64,000 bases of DNA, taken from Giardia muris (lineage: Eukaryota > Fornicata > Diplomonadida > Hexamitidae). How positions within the stretch are numbered: the stretch's first letter is position 1; every line of letters begins with the position of its first letter. Positions 1 through 8,306 of the stretch are shown piece by piece. The notes below the pieces were generated by a model. The model saw nothing but the letters and a program-made list of their open reading frames with translations. It ran no database searches and was not told the DNA's origin. The DNA is taken from NCBI GenBank assembly GCA_006247105.1, contig CM016928.1:806001-870000 (forward strand), in the 5' to 3' direction. Position numbers and translations under genes: made by a program.

Positions 1-1
1 T

Positions 2-883
2 GAGCAGCAGCAGAGCGCAACGAACCAACGGTGGGTGCTCCAGAAGGATGTTGATGGAAAGGCAAGCCAAATTCGAGAGCTTACCGCGGCCCTTCAGAGT
101 CTTCGAGAGGAGAATTCGACGCTCATGCAATCCTTGTCGAATACACGTCAGCGGCTTGAGGATGTCGAGGCTGCCGAACGTCAATGGCGGCAGAAGTACT
201 CCGACCTTTTGGCAGAGTCGAATGACCTTCTGAAGGACGCCAGAACACGTGATGAGTTGCAGAAGCGACGTATCGCCGAAGCAGAATCGAGGAAGGAGTT
301 CTACGAACGACAGAATGTCGCGTTCGCGCAAGAAAGAGAGCATCTTGAGAAGAATAACGAGGTTCTGAAGGCCAGTCTCGATGTTGCGACGCGGCGGCTC
401 GATGAGCTTCGCGAGGAGGTCTCCACACTCCGAGAGCACGCCCACTCCCAACTGGCGGAGGCGAAGACTATTGGGCAGCAGAACGAGCACTTACTGGAGA
501 AGAACGAGGAGTTGAACGCCTCGCTCCTTGAGCAGCGTATTCAGCTAGAGCGGTGCCACGCAGAGATTGATCTGATGCAGGAGGAACTTACGGCCAAGCG
601 AGCACTCGAGAGTATCAACCTTGAGGAGTTTGCTGCCCTTCAGCGGACGAATGAGGAGCTGGCAAGCACGATCCAGAGCTTGACGAGCCGCTTCTCCCGC
701 CTTGGCTCATCGGCACGTTCGTTTGAAAGCCGAGGTTGGAAGATGTCAGGAGAACATCAACTTGCTCGTGTGGCTGCCCAGTGCTTTGAGAGCGAGCTTC
801 CATCAGCATCTGGTAGTCCCACAGGACATCGAGGCCAGTCTGGAGCTCCTAGTCCACGGGGACGTAAGCCGAGCAGCATATAG
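2..883 (+). CDS. coiled-coil protein, 3' part only
   Basis: The frame is already open at the first codon of the window (starting at base 2), so the gene begins upstream. The visible protein is almost entirely charged heptad-like sequence rich in Glu, Gln, Leu, Arg and Lys, a long coiled coil; no other domain is visible. Codons end mostly in C or G up to about base 700. From there to the stop at 881-883 this frame becomes Ser/Pro/Arg-rich with poor third-position GC, while the next frame (from about 702 to a TAA at 893) reads as better coding sequence and continues the helical pattern. A one-base frameshift near 700 is therefore likely, and the true C-terminus may end at 893. A structural or cytoskeletal role is only a guess; I do not recognise the gene. 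Confidence 0.65.
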   Translation, partial: EQQQSATNQRWVLQKDVDGKASQIRELTAALQSLREENSTLMQSLSNTRQRLEDVEAAERQWRQKYSDLLAESNDLLKDARTRDELQKRRIAEAESRKEFYERQNVAFAQEREHLEKNNEVLKASLDVATRRLDELREEVSTLREHAHSQLAEAKTIGQQNEHLLEKNEELNASLLEQRIQLERCHAEIDLMQEELTAKRALESINLEEFAALQRTNEELASTIQSLTSRFSRLGSSARSFESRGWKMSGEHQLARVAAQCFESELPSASGSPTGHRGQSGAPSPRGRKPSSI

Positions 884-887
884 TGAA
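882..887 (+). terminator. AGTGAA poly(A)-type signal
   Basis: AGTGAA overlaps the TAG stop of the first frame of the coiled-coil gene. It matches the AGTRAA signal known for Giardia mRNA 3' ends. If the shifted frame is the real one, the signal lies ten bases before its TAA. Confidence 0.5.
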
Positions 888-920
888 TTCTAACCGCTGA
901 TATTTATATTACTCTGAGCA

Positions 921-1601
921 TCAACGTACATGTGCACCATCGGCCACCTCGACGGTGACTGAGCCCCAAGTCCCGGCACGAACCTCAACGGCACCAAGGA
1001 CAACCTTTCCGTCCTTGACTGTAAGACAGTCCGTCATTCGCCCAAAGTTCTTCTTCGGATCGGCAGTAGGAGGAGGGTTTGGAAGGGCAGCCTCATAACC
1101 ATCCGGGTAGATGCGAGTTCCGGCAGGGGCATCTTGAGGAGGCCAACAGACACGGACAATAGCCTCATCACCTTCTCCAGTAGACCCACAGAAGAGCATA
1201 GCGTTGGACACGACGGCGCCCCCGACCATCGGTCTCGGCTTGAGGTTGAGGATAGCCATTATCTTCTTGCCAACGAGGTCATCAGGACTGTAGTACTTCG
1301 CAATCCCCGAGGCAAAATCACGAGTCTCACCACCTCCGATATCAATCGTCAATAGTAGGAGCTTCTCCGAGAAGTCGGGGACTTGGCAGCTCGTGATTGT
1401 CGCAACCCGGATGTCGCACTTCATGAAGGCGGCGACTGGGGCCGGCAGGTCCAGAGATGGGGCAATCGCCTTCGATTGCTTCGGCTGCCGCGGCTCCTGG
1501 GGCTTCTCGGAGGAGGGGGCACCTCCCGGTCCCCGCCCCTCGCCGAGATGCGCCTCGACCTTGCGCATGCATGACTCGACGTCGTGCACCAGCTCCTCCA
1601 T
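921..1601 (-). CDS. tRNA-binding domain protein (EMAPII / Arc1p / MetRS C-terminal type)
   Basis: The protein has 226 residues. The N-terminal ~70 residues are charged and low in complexity (Pro, Lys, Gln). Residues from about 75 form an EMAPII-like tRNA-binding OB-fold, with the expected strings around 'DIRVATI', 'GIAKYYSPDDLVGKKI', 'NLKPRPM' and 'SNAMLFC'. In this family the domain binds tRNA non-specifically and supports aminoacyl-tRNA synthetases (Arc1p, AIMP1, C-termini of MetRS/TyrRS). The ATG at 1601 was chosen because it leaves a short A-rich spacer before the divergent gene at 1641; the longer open frame to 2369 is antisense to that gene. It acts in the cytosol, probably as a synthetase cofactor. 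A domain assignment is safe, the exact orthologue is not. Confidence 0.88.
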   Translation of the reverse strand: MEELVHDVESCMRKVEAHLGEGRGPGGAPSSEKPQEPRQPKQSKAIAPSLDLPAPVAAFMKCDIRVATITSCQVPDFSEKLLLLTIDIGGGETRDFASGIAKYYSPDDLVGKKIMAILNLKPRPMVGGAVVSNAMLFCGSTGEGDEAIVRVCWPPQDAPAGTRIYPDGYEAALPNPPPTADPKKNFGRMTDCLTVKDGKVVLGAVEVRAGTWGSVTVEVADGAHVR

Positions 1602-1640
1602 ACTCAAAAAAAGAAGCGCAAAACGGACGGCGAAAAAGAA
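1602..1640. promoter_or_regulatory. 39-base divergent promoter spacer
   Basis: This is the only DNA between the start codons of the tRNA-binding gene (minus) and the unknown gene at 1641 (plus). It contains a run of seven A and a second run of five A close to the plus-strand ATG, as in Giardia A/T-rich initiator elements. Confidence 0.55.
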
Positions 1641-3035
1641 ATGACAACGGTCCCCACTTATAAGGACAAGCTCTGTGAGACGGTCCTCCGCTATCGCGCC
1701 CTGGACTTCAAGCTCGTCTTCTACAACGACAGGTGTACGAAATTTGACCTGTACGACGGCTGCGGGCGGGTTGCGTACACTTACTCGTTCACCGACACGA
1801 AGTTCACGGGGATCTACGCGTTCCCAGGCCCCCAGGGCACCTACTTCGTCACGAAGAACGCGTACCTCTTCCTCCTGAAGTATCCTGCGTGCCGCGGCTT
1901 CAAGCCGATCCTTCTTGACAACACAATCATCCGAATCAGGAACCCCGAGAAGACGCTCGAGGCGATCTTCCACTACGGGGCCTCGAGCTTCTCCTACGTC
2001 CGCAAGGTGTACAACTCGAAGACGAAGATGGTCCACCACGTCTGCTTCCACTGCAACCACAACACCCTTGTCCGTTCGATCGCAAAGAGCGCCCCCGAGA
2101 AGGATGACAGCGTCGGCCAGCTCGATGAGGTCATCACCAACGAGCACCTCTTCTGCCTCACATCGACCGTCAAGGGGAAGAAGAGGGTCCATAATGTCCA
2201 GTTCAAGATCGACCCCGCCAAGCCCTATCACCAGTACTACGATGCGGAGATTACTGACATTACGGACGACCTGAAGCTCCAGGCGGCTCGCAAGATCATG
2301 GTCCTCGAGTCCCGGGCGGACATGCTCGTCTTGGACGTGGATGCCGCCGCGTGTGTACGCTTGGCACACGAGGGACGTGTGACTTGCCGAGATGAAGACG
2401 AAGTCGAGATCACTCCGGTCTCGTTACCGTCCGAGGTCGCCTCGAAGTTATCCGATGTCGATGCAGATACCATCTTCGCTAACGGGAACAGGCTTTACAT
2501 TCAGGACCAGTCCGGGGCCCATTACACTGTCGACTTGGCGTCGCTCGCCGTGGCGGAGATCGACGCGAAGGACTTCAAGGCGGCTAAGAAGCTCGAGGAT
2601 CTCTGCACAAGCATCTACACGAATGACTACGCCGATGGCTTGCACAAACACCAGGTCCACCCGAGAGTCGGCGATCCCGTCCCAGGATCTAACACCAGGA
2701 GCACGAGAGGGAGCGTTAGCGCCCCGTCGGTGCCGGCAGTGCCTCCTTCCTGTCCCCCACAGGCCCAACCACAACCCAAATCTCAGTCTCCTCCGTGCGA
2801 CTGCGATGCCACCGCCGCTGCTGTGCTCGCCGGCATGGTTGCCGAGCCCGTCTCACAGCTCAGCTCCAAGTGCTGCTCCCAGGCGGCCGCCTCGGCTCCC
2901 GAGAAGAAGGCAGAAGCGTGTCATGCAAAGAAGGAATGTGTCGCAAAGACAGAGATAACGCCATCGCGTGCTGGGACTGTAGAAGGGGACGAGTCCGCTA
3001 TTCTTGCTGGTCTAGTGGCTGATTATGAAATCTAG
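1641..3035 (+). CDS. hypothetical protein, 464 aa
   Basis: The start is the ATG at 1641, just after an A-rich tract; upstream in-frame codons overlap the divergent gene. The N-terminal ~230 residues are rich in aromatic residues and short beta-like segments ('GRVAYTYSFTDTKFTGIYAF', 'GTYFVTKNAYLFLLKYP'), which suggests a beta-rich fold, possibly propeller-like, but no WD signature is clear. Residues about 340-420 are a low-complexity Pro/Ser/Gln linker. The tail contains two short related motifs, 'AAVLAGMVAEPVS' and 'SAILAGLVADYEI', the second forming the very C-terminus. No signal peptide or membrane segment is visible. Third-position GC is strong, suggesting good expression. The function is unknown. 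Confidence 0.85.
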   Translation: MTTVPTYKDKLCETVLRYRALDFKLVFYNDRCTKFDLYDGCGRVAYTYSFTDTKFTGIYAFPGPQGTYFVTKNAYLFLLKYPACRGFKPILLDNTIIRIRNPEKTLEAIFHYGASSFSYVRKVYNSKTKMVHHVCFHCNHNTLVRSIAKSAPEKDDSVGQLDEVITNEHLFCLTSTVKGKKRVHNVQFKIDPAKPYHQYYDAEITDITDDLKLQAARKIMVLESRADMLVLDVDAAACVRLAHEGRVTCRDEDEVEITPVSLPSEVASKLSDVDADTIFANGNRLYIQDQSGAHYTVDLASLAVAEIDAKDFKAAKKLEDLCTSIYTNDYADGLHKHQVHPRVGDPVPGSNTRSTRGSVSAPSVPAVPPSCPPQAQPQPKSQSPPCDCDATAAAVLAGMVAEPVSQLSSKCCSQAAASAPEKKAEACHAKKECVAKTEITPSRAGTVEGDESAILAGLVADYEI

Positions 3036-3048
3036 GCACGCCAATACG

Positions 3049-3054
3049 AGTGAA
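3049..3054 (+). terminator. AGTGAA poly(A)-type signal
   Basis: AGTGAA lies 14 bases after the TAG of the unknown gene ending at 3035, and six bases before the stop of the convergent NAR1 gene. Confidence 0.5.
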
Positions 3055-3059
3055 CTGCA

Positions 3060-4397
3060 CTACCAGCCGAGATCCTGAAGCCGTACCCCACCCTTACGGA
3101 CTGCTATCTCCTCCGGACTTAAATACTCCTGATCGGTTCGAATGACGCTTTCTAATAGAGGGATGTTCTCTATAGTTGCCAGGATAGAAGGATCATCAAA
3201 GAGTGCACGGACGAGACCAGAGTCATGTAGATCGGCCTCGGCACTACATCCCGAGGCGACTGAAGCAAGTGGGTGCTGGTCATCTCCTGCAATACATGCA
3301 CCTCCAAAGCAACCATGTGGGCAGGCATGCATCTCAAAGACGTAGAGGGTGCGAGGCTCTGTACACATCGAAGAAAGACGTCTGACCACGTTCTGGAGGT
3401 TATGGTAGCCGTGGCAGCGATAGACCATAATTGTGTCGTAGAACCCTGTAGGGTGCAGTGGAAGAGTAAAGCTATCTAGCCCATTTCCACGCTTGGTCCA
3501 TGCAAGTTGGCCAGGGTTAGTTGACGAGAAGAGGGCCTCAAAGGAACAACACAGCACACCCTTCTGATGAAGGTATGCCGCCAGGAGAGGGGCGAAAGGA
3601 TAACGGTAAAGGCCAGAGTCACTAGAAGAGGCCAGTCTGTCATTCAGGTCTAAATACTCTCCCAAGAAGACAAGGAGCTCTTGGGTTGTCAGACAAATGT
3701 CAATGGATGCGCCACGGAACTGTTCCAGCTTCCGATCTTGACAGGGTTGAATACTCACAAAGAGCCCTTCATGATTGACCCCGGAAACCTCCATCTGGGA
3801 GGCGACTGGGAGAATGAGCGGAGCAAGCGTTGAATTCCTCTTGGAGATGAACATGCGGACGGCGGGGCAGTCTGTAACTATGGTGGGCGTAGGAGTTTGA
3901 GGTCCAGATGGTGGAACCCCCTCCAAATGTTTCATGAGTTGTTGAACTTGCATGGCTGCTGAAAGGGCTTGTGACTGCACCTCAAAGAGGATTTGAATGG
4001 TTGGAGCTACTCCAACCAACGCTGCAATCTTCCGAGATAGACCCATGGAGAGTATACTAGCCAGTGCCTCAAGATCATAAGACTGAAGTAAGACGTTTGC
4101 CATGGAGAGGCTGGATGCGAGAGAGAAGGAGAAGGTCAAGGGGCGTCCAGGAGCCTCTCGAATCGCCCTTTCAAGAGCGTCAGTATTTAGTTCTCGTAAG
4201 AAGACTTCCTCGGCCGAGGTGACGCAACCAGTGCAGACTAGACAATCATTCAGAGTGATCCGAATCGGTTGTGCTCCCTCCGGTTGGCCACGAAGCTTAA
4301 GAGTTCCCGCCGTGGTGGTCGATGATGCGAGGGGGACGATGCACTCCTCCGGGTTCACGTTGAGGTCGGAGTTGATGATGACACGTTGGGCAGCCAT
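3060..4397 (-). CDS. NAR1: cytosolic Fe-S cluster assembly factor NAR1 (iron-only hydrogenase-like)
   Basis: The protein has 445 residues, a usual length for NAR1/IOP1. It carries the N-terminal lone Cys (C19 in 'NPEECIVP') and the NAR1 signature around C52, C55 and C58 ('LNDCLVCTGCVTSAE'), which bind the N-terminal 4Fe-4S cluster. The C-terminal cluster motif is 'MHACPHGCFGGAC' near residue 357, resembling the family's ACPSGC segment. It is not a hydrogen-producing hydrogenase. In other eukaryotes NAR1 passes Fe-S clusters from the NBP35/CFD1 scaffold to the CIA1/MET18 targeting complex in the cytosol. The start ATG lies 16 bases from the divergent kinase gene. This is a conserved pathway retained in organisms with mitosomes. 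Confidence 0.92.
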   Translation of the reverse strand: MAAQRVIINSDLNVNPEECIVPLASSTTTAGTLKLRGQPEGAQPIRITLNDCLVCTGCVTSAEEVFLRELNTDALERAIREAPGRPLTFSFSLASSLSMANVLLQSYDLEALASILSMGLSRKIAALVGVAPTIQILFEVQSQALSAAMQVQQLMKHLEGVPPSGPQTPTPTIVTDCPAVRMFISKRNSTLAPLILPVASQMEVSGVNHEGLFVSIQPCQDRKLEQFRGASIDICLTTQELLVFLGEYLDLNDRLASSSDSGLYRYPFAPLLAAYLHQKGVLCCSFEALFSSTNPGQLAWTKRGNGLDSFTLPLHPTGFYDTIMVYRCHGYHNLQNVVRRLSSMCTEPRTLYVFEMHACPHGCFGGACIAGDDQHPLASVASGCSAEADLHDSGLVRALFDDPSILATIENIPLLESVIRTDQEYLSPEEIAVRKGGVRLQDLGW

Positions 4398-4413
4398 AAT
4401 TTTTTCGTCTCAT
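4398..4413. promoter_or_regulatory. 16-base divergent promoter spacer
   Basis: Sixteen bases separate the start codons of NAR1 (minus) and the CK1-like kinase (plus). The core is 'aattttttcg', a T/A run like those at the other divergent starts in this window. Confidence 0.5.
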
Positions 4414-5307
4414 ATGATTCCGAATGATGAGCCTATGAAGGATGATATGGGGGGGCGGGAGGAGCCGGTACTGCAGCACCCGTTGGGGTATGGAAGCTCG
4501 TCTGTCGTCTACGCCGCTAGCCTAGGAGGAGAGGAGGTGGCTGTTAAGCAAGCACAGAAGAGGCGGAAGGAGGATACTGATATGGAGAGTCCTTTCCGTT
4601 ATGAATGGGAGGTGCTGCAACGCGTTGCTGGTTCCCCCTGGGTTGTCCGTGGACTTTTCCACTATATGACTCGTCGATACTATTGTTTGGTCCTGCAACG
4701 ATGTGGACAAACTCTCGATTCCTTTGGCCAGGACCTGCGTGCCAATAAGCCCCCGAGCCAAGAGACTCTTGGGCTAGTCTTGCAAGTGATACAGAACATG
4801 TATGCAGGAGTCAGGTATTTACATCAGTGTGGTCTTGTGATTCGAGATGTCAGCACAAGGAACTTTCTTCAGCATCCTGATGATCCGAGCCTTTTTGTCT
4901 TATGCGACCTAGCGTCAGCCGTCTGGTTTGTCGAAGGAGAACAATATCAAGATACCAAAGTGACTCCACGTTATGCTTCTCACCGTCTCAATATTGGAGA
5001 GACGATAAGCTTCCAAGATGACTTCGAGGCGTTGGGGTATGTGATCATTGACTTCCTAACTGATAGGCTACCCTGGAGAAACTGTAAGAACCCCAGGTTG
5101 ATACGAGAAATCAAGACGCGTTGTCTTCAATCCCCAGGTAGATATTATTCCACCCTTCCACCCTTTCTTCGCTGCTTGATAACCCCCTACACCACTACCC
5201 CCTTGGATTCACTCCTCATGAAACTCACGACCGTAGATCTCGAGAGCCTATACACCTCCTATCCGGACTTGGCCTCGGATTTCGCCGAGTTTGATGGCCT
5301 ATTCTAG
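4414..5307 (+). CDS. divergent casein kinase 1-like protein kinase
   Basis: The ATG at 4414 gives 297 residues; in-frame codons further upstream are antisense to NAR1. The kinase fold spans nearly the whole protein: glycine loop 'GYGSSSVVY', Lys in 'VAVKQ' near residue 45, and a catalytic loop 'VIRDVSTRNFL' in which the HRD His is Ile but Arg, Asp and Asn remain. DFG is replaced by 'CDLAS', keeping the Asp. The activation and helical region 'TPRYASHRLNIG...DDFEALGYVIIDFL...LPW' is characteristic of the CK1 family ('ARYASINTHLG...DDLESLGYVLMYFL...LPW'). It is probably able to bind Mg-ATP, but the non-standard HRD and DFG leave activity uncertain. It is shorter than typical CK1 proteins and has no C-terminal tail. 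Confidence 0.85.
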   Translation: MIPNDEPMKDDMGGREEPVLQHPLGYGSSSVVYAASLGGEEVAVKQAQKRRKEDTDMESPFRYEWEVLQRVAGSPWVVRGLFHYMTRRYYCLVLQRCGQTLDSFGQDLRANKPPSQETLGLVLQVIQNMYAGVRYLHQCGLVIRDVSTRNFLQHPDDPSLFVLCDLASAVWFVEGEQYQDTKVTPRYASHRLNIGETISFQDDFEALGYVIIDFLTDRLPWRNCKNPRLIREIKTRCLQSPGRYYSTLPPFLRCLITPYTTTPLDSLLMKLTTVDLESLYTSYPDLASDFAEFDGLF

Positions 5308-5354
5308 GGCATGAAGGGTGGGGATGGAGGCGAAATAAGAGAAAGTGCCCAAGA

Positions 5355-5786
5355 CTAAATCCCAAGGTCATCGTCACTATCGTCCAACTCCAATTCCAGG
5401 TCTGCATCACCTCGGTAGATACGCTCCTCGAGGAGACGTTGCCGACGACGTTCCTTTGCGGGATCACGTTCGTCACGAATGGCATCGGCCTGATCCGTTC
5501 CATCAAGCATCTCAAACTTGACCGTCATTTGCCTGTCATTCTCCCCAGTATCAGCCTCGAGGTACCATTGGTTATCGCAGCGAGGACAGAAGCCGTCCGA
5601 TTGGGGGTCAAAGGTGGTGACGTCGATACGAAAGACCTTCTTGCACTTCTTGCAGGCCAGGATCAACTCGATATCCCGTTCGATCTCGTGGTCGCTTTGC
5701 TCCCGATGGCACTCGGCGCAGTCGAACCAGCGCTTGCAGCACTTTGCGAGGATCTGGGTCTGAACGTTCTTGATATGCTTGCACAT
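5355..5786 (-). CDS. CHY-type zinc finger protein
   Basis: The ATG at 5786 gives 143 residues beginning 'MCKHIKNVQTQILAKCC'; longer readings need a non-ATG start. The first ~80 residues carry a CHY zinc finger pattern: C-x-H, then 'CCKRWFDCAECH', then 'CKKCKKVF', then 'CPRCDNQWYLE'. The rest is a charged tail ending in a run of Asp and Glu. CHY domains occur in RING E3 ligases such as Pirh2 and in small proteins such as yeast Hot13; here there is no RING, so it belongs to the short form. The gene converges with the CK1-like gene, 47 bases apart. The biological role is unknown. Confidence 0.85.
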   Translation of the reverse strand: MCKHIKNVQTQILAKCCKRWFDCAECHREQSDHEIERDIELILACKKCKKVFRIDVTTFDPQSDGFCPRCDNQWYLEADTGENDRQMTVKFEMLDGTDQADAIRDERDPAKERRRQRLLEERIYRGDADLELELDDSDDDLGI

Positions 5787-6040
5787 TTTCAGAATTGGGT
5801 GGGCCAAGAAGGAGGGTAGCTTTGTGTTATCTCAACCTACGGGTGAGATGGGGTTCTATCGCCCAATCGGCACCTCCACGTGCTTGCTGAACTTTGATGA
5901 AAACATCCTGAGTTTCCTTCATGACTCAATTCTCTTTAGACCCCTCCAGTTTCTGCCTTCCGCCTCGCTTGGATATCGTCCCTTTCGAGGGAGACGCTGG
6001 TGAATCATATCCTCAGCATAGACGAAAATATTCAAGAACC

Positions 6041-6301
6041 ATGCCGACTAGTGATGAAATTCAAGTGCTGAGTAAGGAGCTCCAGGGCCCGGACGCCGAC
6101 GACATCACCATGAAGGTGGCCCCAGTCTCCGCGGCCCCGGCCACGGTCCTCCCTACTGTCAATGCCTCGGAGACAAAGCTTCGAACGTCCCTAGAGGGAG
6201 TCTCTCTCGCTTACCTCTCGCGCTTCGTCCTCCCCTACGAGGACTCCTACGAGAGGATGCAACCATGGACGTCAAAGGATATAAACTACCTGTATGATTA
6301 G
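6041..6301 (+). CDS. small hypothetical protein, 86 aa, possibly the N-terminus of the next gene
   Basis: The ATG at 6041 follows A-rich DNA. The 86 codons have strong third-position GC, which supports real coding. The sequence has an Ala/Pro-rich middle and a C-terminal half 'LRTSLEGVSLAYLSRFVLPYEDSYERMQPW' that looks like a folded segment. The stop at 6299-6301 overlaps the first ATG of the AAA ATPase gene by eight bases. The GC-rich codon pattern carries over into the first ~40 codons of that gene, so the two may be one gene broken by an indel near 6290-6300. No known family is recognised. Confidence 0.6.
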   Translation: MPTSDEIQVLSKELQGPDADDITMKVAPVSAAPATVLPTVNASETKLRTSLEGVSLAYLSRFVLPYEDSYERMQPWTSKDINYLYD

Positions 6302-8306
6302 CCTACTTGAGTCCAGGAAGGACCAGAAGAAGACCCAAGCTCCAGGCCTTAAGAGGGGTGCCGCCGTCGGGGCCGTGACGGCCGTCCCCATCTGGCCCAT
6401 GGTCTTCGTCCCCTATGAATACCTCGGTCCACAACAGAGTCGATATTGTTTGGTTGAGATCTACCCGAAGAAAGGTCCTCCGATCACATACCCACGTGTA
6501 GTCGAACTTCGCGGTGCCCCCATAGCTAACGGTTATTTCGGTGTGCCTGAAACTAGTCCACACCACTTAGAGTTCGATGCTGCTGCAACCTTGAACGTGG
6601 TTACCTCAATACCCGAGGCCTCCATTCATCCCTTATCAATGGTGCATCTCCTTGGTCTCGAGTCCTGCTCCCAAATGGGTGGAAGACTAGAGGGGTGGCT
6701 ACAATTGCTTCTAGATGGACTTGTTTTCAAGGGGCGGACCACGGTCCATGCTTCAATCGCAGGCCATGAACATGAGCTCACTCTAGTCGCCCCGGATGGC
6801 ATTGTTGATTATTGTTCCATCATATCACGTACTCGTCTCAATTTGACGTCTTCAAGCTCAGAAGCCTCATCAACCGTCCCTTTGCCAACTGGAGTTGTAG
6901 TGGAAAGTCTGGAAAGCACTGCACGCGTCTTGCTCGATGCGATACGAGCGTACTTCTCCACTGAGAGCCTAACGGCATCGTCGGCCCTTCTTTATGGCTC
7001 TCCTGGGAACGGGAAGACAATATTCGCCCAAGTGGCAGCCGCTATACTTAGAGTCCCATTGTTGACGGTCGATACTTTCCAAGCTGTACGCATTCTTTCT
7101 CGTGCGCCGATGACATCAGGTATTCTGTTCATAGACGAGGTGGATAGCGCCCAATCGACCGAGACTTACCAGCAATTAGGCGATTTGCTTAAGAAGCCAC
7201 ACCCAAACCTCTTCGTCATCGCAGCTACCAATAGACTCGAGTCTCTCCCGGACTTCCTATTGAATAGCTCGGCGTTCACCCTCCGTTGCGAGTTCACCCC
7301 GCCTAGCTTTGAACGCCGAGTAGAACTCCTTCGGACGGCCATTGAAGACCATAGGTATGTTCACCATGCTCCTAAAGAGAACATGGTCGAAACAGATGCA
7401 TCCATAAGCCCTAGCCCCTCTTTACTGGAATCAATTGCAACGCGTCTAGAGGGCTTCTCTTATGCTGACATAGGAAGCTTCTTACAAAGGCTTCGAGTCC
7501 ATACTGAAGCGAAGAAGCAAACTCTCGATACCCTGATAGACTCTATCAATTCCCTTCTCACAACCATGCGTCCCTCAAGTCTAAAATCCTTTAACGCGGT
7601 TAAGGCACGTCACGTCGCTTTAGGAGGTCTGGATGTCGAGCTTCAGGCTCTTCTCCGACTCCTTTCTGCACGACAGACACGGACTGCCCTAGTTTATGGC
7701 CCTCCCGGGTGTGGGAAATCCCAACTGGGACGATACTTGGCATCCTCTTTGAATTACATGCTCCTCCCGGTGGCTAGTACCGAGCTCATTGGAAGCTATG
7801 TTGGAGAAACGGAGAAGGCCATTTCTCATGTGTTCCGCATAGCCCATACGACACAGCCTTTGATCCTCTTCTGGGACGAGATCGATGCCGCTTTTCCAGG
7901 TGGCTCCGAGGTACATACAGAGCGATCGGTCTCAACGTTCTGTGACTGCCTCGACGGGATTGATGCCACATCGATCTTCCTACTTGCTGCGACCAACCGT
8001 CCCGAGGCGATCCATCCACGCATCCTATCGCGATTTTCGCATCGCATCGAGATCCGAAAGCCAGATACCCTAGAGAAGGTTGAACAGACACTCCAATCTT
8101 GTCTTTCTGGCATTCCACTGGCCATAGACCTCGAAAAGAGCATTCCCGACTTCTGTGGGAGACTACTTGGCCAGACTGGTGCGGAGATTGCAATGCTTGT
8201 TCAGCGGACGTCAGACATTGCAATTCGACGTTGTGCAGCCGATCCTGAAAGTCCGGAGATACTTACCGCCGCGGATATGGAGGAGGCTTTCGCCCTCACC
8301 TGTTAG
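6294..8306 (+). CDS. double AAA-domain ATPase
   Basis: The protein has 670 residues with two AAA modules. The first has Walker A 'GSPGNGKT' and Walker B 'GILFIDEVDS' near residues 240-285, followed by 'FVIAATNRLESLPDFL'. The second has Walker A 'GPPGCGKS' and Walker B 'LILFWDEIDAAF' near residues 465-530, followed by 'IFLLAATNRPEAIHPRILSRF' with an arginine-finger region. The line 'ELIGSYVGETEKAI' is the pore-loop and SRH region typical of type II AAA proteins such as PEX1/PEX6, NVL, SPATA5 and CDC48. The N-terminal domain matches none of these clearly. Giardia is thought to lack peroxisomes, so a PEX1/6 role is unlikely; ribosome biogenesis or membrane remodelling is possible. Its 3' end overlaps the convergent MYND gene by 11 bases. 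Confidence 0.85.
   Translation: MISLLESRKDQKKTQAPGLKRGAAVGAVTAVPIWPMVFVPYEYLGPQQSRYCLVEIYPKKGPPITYPRVVELRGAPIANGYFGVPETSPHHLEFDAAATLNVVTSIPEASIHPLSMVHLLGLESCSQMGGRLEGWLQLLLDGLVFKGRTTVHASIAGHEHELTLVAPDGIVDYCSIISRTRLNLTSSSSEASSTVPLPTGVVVESLESTARVLLDAIRAYFSTESLTASSALLYGSPGNGKTIFAQVAAAILRVPLLTVDTFQAVRILSRAPMTSGILFIDEVDSAQSTETYQQLGDLLKKPHPNLFVIAATNRLESLPDFLLNSSAFTLRCEFTPPSFERRVELLRTAIEDHRYVHHAPKENMVETDASISPSPSLLESIATRLEGFSYADIGSFLQRLRVHTEAKKQTLDTLIDSINSLLTTMRPSSLKSFNAVKARHVALGGLDVELQALLRLLSARQTRTALVYGPPGCGKSQLGRYLASSLNYMLLPVASTELIGSYVGETEKAISHVFRIAHTTQPLILFWDEIDAAFPGGSEVHTERSVSTFCDCLDGIDATSIFLLAATNRPEAIHPRILSRFSHRIEIRKPDTLEKVEQTLQSCLSGIPLAIDLEKSIPDFCGRLLGQTGAEIAMLVQRTSDIAIRRCAADPESPEILTAADMEEAFALTC

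Noticed and set aside
1602..2369. Long minus-strand extension of the tRNA-binding protein
   Set aside because: It is antisense to a well-supported gene at 1641, lacks domain similarity and skips a good ATG at 1601.
4102..4413. Upstream extension of the CK1-like kinase
   Set aside because: It runs antisense through the start of NAR1, and the kinase domain is complete from the ATG at 4414.
6285..6450. An intron joining the small ORF to the AAA gene, starting at 'gtatgatt'
   Set aside because: The known Giardia 3' splice element (close to CTAACACACAG) is absent downstream; an indel is a simpler explanation.
6294..8306. Assignment of the AAA ATPase as PEX1 or PEX6
   Set aside because: The two AAA modules fit several type II families, and peroxisomes are not expected in this lineage.
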